Part shown: positions 13,323 to 17,431 of the stretch, one piece after another
Layout of the letters: each line of letters begins with the position of its first letter
Numbering within the stretch: position 1 is the stretch's first letter
Assembly (NCBI GenBank): GCA_013349485.1
Contig: DUZM01000031.1
Span: 1-17,431 of the forward strand
Reading direction: 5' to 3'
DNA from: Candidatus Hydrogenedentota bacterium
GTDB taxonomy: Bacteria > Hydrogenedentota > Hydrogenedentia > Hydrogenedentales > SLHB01
Length of the DNA stretch: 17,431 nt
Notes under the pieces: generated by a model
What the model was told of the DNA's origin: nothing
The model's database searches: none
The model's input: the letters and a program-made list of their open reading frames with translations, nothing else
Position numbers and translations under genes: made by a program

Positions 13323-14753
13323 TTACGGGCCCGTGCCGTTTTTGGCCGCACAGCCTTCGCACCCGTCCCAGCAATAGGTGCAAAGCTTCTCCTTGGGCAG
13401 TCCGGTAGCCTTTACCAGGTCGCCCAGTTCTTGGTATCTCAAGGTTGTCAGGGAGAGGCGGCGTCGGATGTGCTCGACCATGGCGTTGTACTTCTCGGTG
13501 GCCGGATCGGCATATTGGCTTAGGTGTTTGTCGGCGGTGCCTTCGATTTCTTTTACGGCCTTGCGCGCGGCGAGGTCCAACTCGGAGCGGGACCGCGAGA
13601 AATTGAGGAACTTGCAGGCGTATACAAGGGGCGGGCAGGCGGGGCGCATGTGCACTTCGATGGCGCCGTAGTCATAGAATCGTTGGATGGTGTCTTTGAG
13701 TTGTGTGCCGCGCACGATTGAATCCTCGCAGAAGAGCAGCCGTTGTCCCTTAATCAACTCTTTGATGGGGATTAGCTTCATCTTGGCCACGAGATCGCGA
13801 ACGCGTTGGTCCTGCGGCATGAAGCTGCGTGGCCATGTGGGGGTGTACTTGACGAATGGCCGCTTGTAGGGCGCCTTGGCCTCATTGGCATAACCGACGG
13901 CGTGGGCCGTGCCGGAATCCGGTACGCCGGCCACGAGATCAATGGTTACGTTGTCCTTCTTAGCCAGGGCGGCCCCGCACCGATACCGCACGTCCTCGAC
14001 ATTGATGCCTTCGTATGAGGACGCCGGATAGCCGTAGTAGACCCACAGAAACGAACAAATTTGGAGGGCGTCGCCCGGCGGGCCCTTTTCCTGGACGCCG
14101 TCGGGGGTGATTAAGACGACCTCGCCGGGGCCGAGATACCGCTCGATCTCGTAGCCTAGGTTCGGAAACGCGCAGGTCTCGGACGCGACAACGTATGCGC
14201 CGTCCTTGGCGCCGATTACGAGCGGTGTCCGTCCGAATCGGTCGCGGCCGGCGTAGATGCCCTGCGCTGTAAGCAAGAGCATCGAGCACGAGCCCTCGAT
14301 GGCGGCCTGGGCGCTTTGAATCCCGGCCTCGAACGACGTTTCGCCGTTGATCAGGGTCGCAATCAATTCGGTCGGGTTGACGCCGCCGCCGCTCATCTCG
14401 GAGAAGTGGGTGGCTCGGTTTTCGAAGGCGCGTTTGGCGAGTTGGTCGATGTTTTGGATCACGCCCACGGTGACGATGGCGTATTGCCCCAGATGGGACC
14501 CGACGATCAGGGGCTGGGACTCGTTGTCGCTGATCACGCCGATGCCGCTTGTGCCGCGCATCTTCACGATGTCGTCCTGGAATTTCGAGCGGAATTGCGA
14601 CGTCGTGATGTCATGAATGAACCGAGTGAACGTGCTGCCGTCGAGGGAGGCCAGGCCGCCTCGGCACGTGCCCAGATGCGAGTGGTAGTCCGTGCCGTAA
14701 AACAAATCGGACACGCAATCGGTTTTTGAGACTGCGCCAAACAGCCCGCCCAT
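13323..14753 (-). CDS. PurF-like phosphoribosyltransferase with a glutaminase domain lacking the catalytic Cys
   Basis: The 476-residue protein is co-linear with amidophosphoribosyltransferase. The N-terminal Ntn-type domain begins MGGLFGAVSKTDC instead of MCGI, so the Cys nucleophile exposed by Met removal is Gly. The Arg of the GHxRYST loop and the HNG oxyanion motif are also not recognisable (VGVIQNIDQ at 96-104). The PRPP domain is intact: LLFCEDSIVRGTQLKD (339-354), a DRFGRTPLVIG interface loop (171-181) and KYTPTWPRSF (302-311). Cysteines at 233, 373 or 380, 458 and 461 sit where Bacillus-type PurF binds its 4Fe-4S cluster. It may use free ammonia or another nucleophile. The ATG at 14753 follows AGGAGAG; an upstream in-frame extension to 14927 is non-homologous. 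It heads a pair with the sulfatase-like gene. Confidence 0.86.
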   Translation of the reverse strand: MGGLFGAVSKTDCVSDLFYGTDYHSHLGTCRGGLASLDGSTFTRFIHDITTSQFRSKFQDDIVKMRGTSGIGVISDNESQPLIVGSHLGQYAIVTVGVIQNIDQLAKRAFENRATHFSEMSGGGVNPTELIATLINGETSFEAGIQSAQAAIEGSCSMLLLTAQGIYAGRDRFGRTPLVIGAKDGAYVVASETCAFPNLGYEIERYLGPGEVVLITPDGVQEKGPPGDALQICSFLWVYYGYPASSYEGINVEDVRYRCGAALAKKDNVTIDLVAGVPDSGTAHAVGYANEAKAPYKRPFVKYTPTWPRSFMPQDQRVRDLVAKMKLIPIKELIKGQRLLFCEDSIVRGTQLKDTIQRFYDYGAIEVHMRPACPPLVYACKFLNFSRSRSELDLAARKAVKEIEGTADKHLSQYADPATEKYNAMVEHIRRRLSLTTLRYQELGDLVKATGLPKEKLCTYCWDGCEGCAAKNGTGP

Positions 14754-14861
14754 AGTGTCTTCTCTCCTCTTGCGTTGCGTTCTCCTGGAGCACTGTTTCC
14801 GGCCCATCGCGAGGGCTGCGGGGCCCCGAAAGCCGCGCTCGGCGCGTCCGGGCGCCAGCGC

Positions 14862-14890
14862 ATGGTAGCACAGAGCGGGGGGGTGCGCAA
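14862..14890 (-). promoter_or_regulatory. Putative promoter for the PurF-like gene, with a 7-C tract in the spacer
   Basis: On the minus strand TTGCGC (14890-14885) and TACCAT (14867-14862) are 17 bp apart. A TGC just before the -10 gives an extended -10. The spacer includes seven consecutive C. The predicted leader is about 100 nt. Confidence 0.5.
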
Positions 14891-14917
14891 AACCCAAAAA
14901 GTGCTGAGTAAGTATGA

Positions 14918-14945
14918 TTGACTTCAAGCAGAAATATGGTATAAT
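14918..14945 (+). promoter_or_regulatory. Strong sigma-70 promoter for the DeoR-family gene and E1 gene
   Basis: TTGACT (14918-14923) and a perfect TATAAT (14940-14945) are separated by 16 bp, with TGG immediately before the -10 (extended -10). The predicted start near 14952 gives a 5' leader of about 34 nt. AAGT(14910-14913)-N7-ACTT(14921-14924) overlaps the -35 and is one candidate operator half-site pair, though weak. Confidence 0.85.
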
Positions 14946-14985
14946 CGCTCAATAAAGATCAGTGGGCGAGGCCGGGAGAATTGGA

Positions 14986-15765
14986 ATGAGCCCGCCGCGA
15001 AATAGGGAATTGGCGCCGAGACGATGGGATCGGTTGCGGGATGTGATTCGGGCACGGCAGGTGGTCCGGGTGGATGAGCTTTGCCGGCAGTTGAAAGTTT
15101 CGCCCGCGACGATCCGGCGCGATTTGGCGTCGCTCGAGTCGCTCGGCGAGATTCGGCGGGTGTACGGCGGGGCCGTGAGCCTTCAGAGCAACCTCGAAGA
15201 GCCCCTTTTTGACGATAAGACGTCCATCAAGGCGCAGGAGAAACGGCGCATTGCTCAAGCGGCGCTGAAGTTCATCGAGCCGGGGGACACGATCTACCTG
15301 GACGGGGGCAGCACGGTGCTCGAGCTGGCGCGGCTCCTGCGGGATCGGAACAACGTGTGTGTCGTGACAAACTCGCTGCGGGCGGCGCTCGAGCTTGCCG
15401 GGGCCGGGCCGCGTCTGATGTTGGTGGGGGGCGAACTGCGACGATTGAGCCAAACGCTTGTGGGGCCGCTGACGCGCAGTATGCTGGAGCGCCATCACTT
15501 TGACAAGGCGTTCATGGGCACCATTGGACTGACGCTTGAACAGGGATTGACCACAACCGATCCGGGCGAGGCCTATACGAAGGAATTGGCTATGCGCCGC
15601 TCCCGGGAGACTATTCTTCTGGTCGATAGCAGCAAAGTGGGCAAGGTTGCTTTTGCGCGGGCGGGCGGGATCGAAGACGTAACTGTGGTGATCACAGACG
15701 GCCATATTGAGGCGTCTGCGGCAAGAGCGTTGCGAAAGGCGGGGATTAAGGTTGTGCGCGCATAG
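14986..15765 (+). CDS. DeoR-family transcriptional regulator
   Basis: This 259-residue protein has the standard two-part layout. The N-terminal winged helix-turn-helix (about 14-66) contains VDELCRQLKVSPATIRRDL (29-47), the DeoR signature, and the wing IRRVYGGAV (57-65). The C-terminal sugar-phosphate sensor domain (about 80-255) contains DTIYLDGGSTVLELA (101-115), VVTNS (126-130), LVGGELR (146-152), AFMGTIGL (175-182) and LLVDSSKVGK (211-220). Family members are usually repressors released by a phosphorylated sugar or glycolytic intermediate. The ATG at 14986 has GGGAGA about 7 nt upstream and matches the family length; a GTG at 14962 is less likely. The E1 gene begins 30 bp after the stop, so the two probably form an operon. 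The divergent PurF-like gene shares the control region. Confidence 0.93.
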   Translation: MSPPRNRELAPRRWDRLRDVIRARQVVRVDELCRQLKVSPATIRRDLASLESLGEIRRVYGGAVSLQSNLEEPLFDDKTSIKAQEKRRIAQAALKFIEPGDTIYLDGGSTVLELARLLRDRNNVCVVTNSLRAALELAGAGPRLMLVGGELRRLSQTLVGPLTRSMLERHHFDKAFMGTIGLTLEQGLTTTDPGEAYTKELAMRRSRETILLVDSSKVGKVAFARAGGIEDVTVVITDGHIEASAARALRKAGIKVVRA

Positions 15766-15782
15766 GGTCCAGGAGTGCGCAC

Positions 15783-15789
15783 GGAAGGG
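15783..15789 (+). promoter_or_regulatory. Ribosome site choosing the second ATG of the E1 gene
   Basis: GGAAGGG abuts the ATG at 15790 but is 6 nt from the in-frame ATG at 15796, so 15796 is the better start. The difference is two residues. Confidence 0.65.
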
Positions 15790-15795
15790 ATGACG

Positions 15796-17431
15796 ATGGC
15801 AAAGAAGACAACAACGAAGAAGGCCCCGGCGAAGCGGGCGAAGACGAGCAAGCCTGCGGCAAAACGGCCCGGGCCTGCCGCCACCGACGGCGCATTGAGG
15901 TATCCCAATTATCTGAGCGACCTGCGTCCGGATTTTGCGCCGTTCGAGATCGACTGCGGGACCATCCCGGCGTACCGGTTTCAAGGGGACCTGCGCACGG
16001 AACTGGAGGCGGGCCACATCGACGGCCAGACGGCTGCGGCGTTGCTCGAGGACATGCTCATGATCCGCGAGATGGAGTCGATGATCGTCAAGCTGCGGTC
16101 GGGGGCGTACGATCCGATCCGCGATTTTGATTATCGTGGGCCGACGCACGTCTCGATAGGCCAGGAGGCTACGCCGGTCGGGGCCTGCGCGGCGCTGCAC
16201 TTCGAGGACCACATTACGAGCACGCACCGGGGTCACGGCGACAGTCTGGCCAGGGGATGTGCGGCGCTTCGGGTTATGACCGACGAGCAGTTGCGGGGCC
16301 GCGTGCCCCAGTCCAAAGGACGCACCCGGGATGAATTGCTCGAGGACGCCTTGGAAGACCACACCTATCGGGCCATCGCGGAATTGTTCGGCAAGGAGGA
16401 CGGCTACTGTCGAGGCCGCGGCGGCGGCATGCACATCGCCGATTTCACGGTGGGGCACCTAGGTGCAAACGCGATTGTGGGCGGCGGCGTGCCCATTGCC
16501 ACCGGGGCGGCGCTTGGCTGCCGGTATCTCGGGAACGGGAGCGTGGTCTGCTGCTTCGCGGGCGACGGCGCGTACGCGAACGGCGTGGTGCTCGAATCGC
16601 TGAATTTCGCCGCGCAACACCAGTTCATCAATGAACTTGCGGGCGACAAGCGGTTCGGCCTGCCGATTGTTTTCTTGATTGTCAACAACCACTACGGGAT
16701 GACGGGACGCGCCGAGAAGGAAGTGGCCGGCATCGAACGTCTTGCGCGGCGGGCGGCAGGGTTCAGCGAGAACAATATGCACGCGGAAGTTGTCAATGGC
16801 ATGGACGTCTTGGCGGTTCGGGACGCGGTGCTGCGCGCCGCTGCCGGCTGCCGGGAAGGAGCCGGCCCTCATCTTTTCGAGGTCAACACGTATCGCTTCT
16901 ACGGCCACTCGTTGAGCGATCCGCGAAACGAGTACCGAACGGCCGACGAGGAGGCCGCATGGAAGCGAATTGACCCCATAGAGACGTTTAAGAAGCAGAT
17001 CATCGAATGCAGCGTACTCACGGCCGATGAGGCGGCCGCGCTCGAGGAGACGGTGCGGGATCGGAACGCGCGCGCGGCCCAACGCGCCGCGGCCTCGCCC
17101 GAACCGGATCCGGCCGACGTCGTTAAGTACATGTACACCGACACCGCGGCGAGCGAGGTGCCCGCCGCGTTTCATCGGGTCGAGGTCATCGGCGCGCCGC
17201 CGACAATCAAGCGAACCGACGGACAGATCACGTATCGTGACGCAATCAAAGAGGCGATGATCGAAGAGATGCGCCGGGATCGCCGGGTCATTTTCTATGG
17301 CGAGGACGTGGCCGATTACGGCGGGGCGTTTAAGGTCACCAAGGGGTTGTTGGAGACGTTCGGCCGTGATCGCATATTCAACGCGCCGATCTCGGAAGCG
17401 GCCATTTGCGGCACGGCCGTGGGCGCGGCCA
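15796..17431 (+). CDS. Fused alpha-beta E1 component of a thiamine-dependent 2-oxoacid (pyruvate-type) dehydrogenase, runs off the right end
   Basis: The frame is open for 545 codons to the window edge. Residues 2-25 form a Lys/Ala/Pro tail (KKTTTKKAPAKRAKTSK...). The E1-alpha part follows: GPTHVSIGQEATPVGA, STHRGHGDSLARG, GRGGGMHIADFTVGHLGANA, the thiamine-pyrophosphate motif from GDG (256-258) to NN (297-298), and YRFYGHSLSDPRNEYRT. At about 478 it passes into E1-beta (ITYRDAIKEAM, FYGEDVADYGG, APISEAAICG) without a stop, so alpha and beta are one polypeptide. The reaction is oxidative decarboxylation of pyruvate or a branched 2-oxoacid, passing the acyl group to lipoyl-E2. A roughly 45-residue insert after LARG and a long spacing between GDG and NN suggest a divergent subfamily. 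E2/E3 genes would be expected to the right. It lies downstream of the DeoR regulator. Confidence 0.92.
   Translation, partial: MAKKTTTKKAPAKRAKTSKPAAKRPGPAATDGALRYPNYLSDLRPDFAPFEIDCGTIPAYRFQGDLRTELEAGHIDGQTAAALLEDMLMIREMESMIVKLRSGAYDPIRDFDYRGPTHVSIGQEATPVGACAALHFEDHITSTHRGHGDSLARGCAALRVMTDEQLRGRVPQSKGRTRDELLEDALEDHTYRAIAELFGKEDGYCRGRGGGMHIADFTVGHLGANAIVGGGVPIATGAALGCRYLGNGSVVCCFAGDGAYANGVVLESLNFAAQHQFINELAGDKRFGLPIVFLIVNNHYGMTGRAEKEVAGIERLARRAAGFSENNMHAEVVNGMDVLAVRDAVLRAAAGCREGAGPHLFEVNTYRFYGHSLSDPRNEYRTADEEAAWKRIDPIETFKKQIIECSVLTADEAAALEETVRDRNARAAQRAAASPEPDPADVVKYMYTDTAASEVPAAFHRVEVIGAPPTIKRTDGQITYRDAIKEAMIEEMRRDRRVIFYGEDVADYGGAFKVTKGLLETFGRDRIFNAPISEAAICGTAVGAA

Noticed and set aside
13280..13351. 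GTG start at 13351 for the sulfatase-like gene
   Set aside because: It would overlap the PurF-like gene by 29 bp and add 24 residues not seen in the family; TTG at 13279 fits both ribosome site and homology.
14754..14927. N-terminal extension of the PurF-like protein from an upstream start
   Set aside because: The extra residues cross the predicted promoter and match nothing in PurF; the Ntn domain begins at MGGLFG.
14959..16458. Long minus-strand open frame (499 codons) opposite the DeoR and E1 genes
   Set aside because: The peptide is Arg/Pro/His-rich with no family motif, and the plus strand encodes two strongly recognisable proteins; this is a GC-rich antisense shadow.
1..17431. CRISPR arrays, tRNA or rRNA genes, insertion-sequence transposases
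   Set aside because: No regularly spaced direct repeats, no cloverleaf or rRNA-like stretches and no transposase-like protein were recognised on either strand.

Overview
The window is GC-rich DNA from a Gram-negative bacterium. An outer-membrane beta-barrel porin with a signal peptide and a probable lipoprotein/parvulin chaperone both imply an outer membrane. Long genes use GTG/TTG starts at times. The sequence alone does not fix the phylum. The mix (ECF sigma factor, sulfatase-superfamily enzyme, pseudaminic-type sugar genes, fused E1 alpha-beta dehydrogenase, dispersed palindromic repeats between genes) resembles uncultured lineages such as Hydrogenedentota or Planctomycetota, but that is inference.

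Layout. 1-208 (-) is the N-terminus of an ECF sigma factor, divergent from a SurA-like lipoprotein (510-1586, +). 1587-2069 is a gene-free convergent gap holding palindromic interspersed repeats. 2070-8354 (-) is a tight five-gene unit, transcribed from right to left: VAO/4-cresol-dehydrogenase-type flavoprotein, pseB, pseC, pseG, then a FluG-type amidohydrolase. Its gaps are 48, -8, 23 and 42 bp. A membrane-anchored endonuclease/exonuclease/phosphatase protein (8517-9632, +) diverges from it and converges on an alginate-export-type porin (9757-11391, -). The porin has a textbook terminator, a near-consensus promoter and a roughly 290-nt structured leader. Upstream of it lie a palindrome cluster and a (-) pair: a sulfatase-superfamily hydrolase (11927-13279) behind a PurF-like phosphoribosyltransferase (13323-14753). 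Divergent from these is a DeoR-family regulator (14986-15765, +) with a strong promoter, followed 30 bp later by a fused 2-oxoacid dehydrogenase E1 alpha-beta gene that runs off the right end (15796-17431).

How the genes may work together. PseB, PseC and PseG cover dehydration, transamination and UDP removal on the pseudaminic acid route. The acetyltransferase (PseH), sialic-acid-type synthase (PseI) and cytidylyltransferase (PseF) are not in the window, and the flanking flavoenzyme and amidohydrolase are not standard partners. The DeoR regulator probably controls the E1 gene and may also act on the divergent PurF-like/sulfatase pair.

Three enzymes carry informative active-site changes. The PurF homologue has Gly instead of the N-terminal Cys nucleophile. 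The sulfatase homologue has a Thr-x-Pro-x-Phe motif instead of Cys/Ser-x-Pro-x-Arg. The E1 fusion carries a histone-H1-like Lys/Ala tail. No CRISPR array, tRNA, rRNA or transposase was seen.
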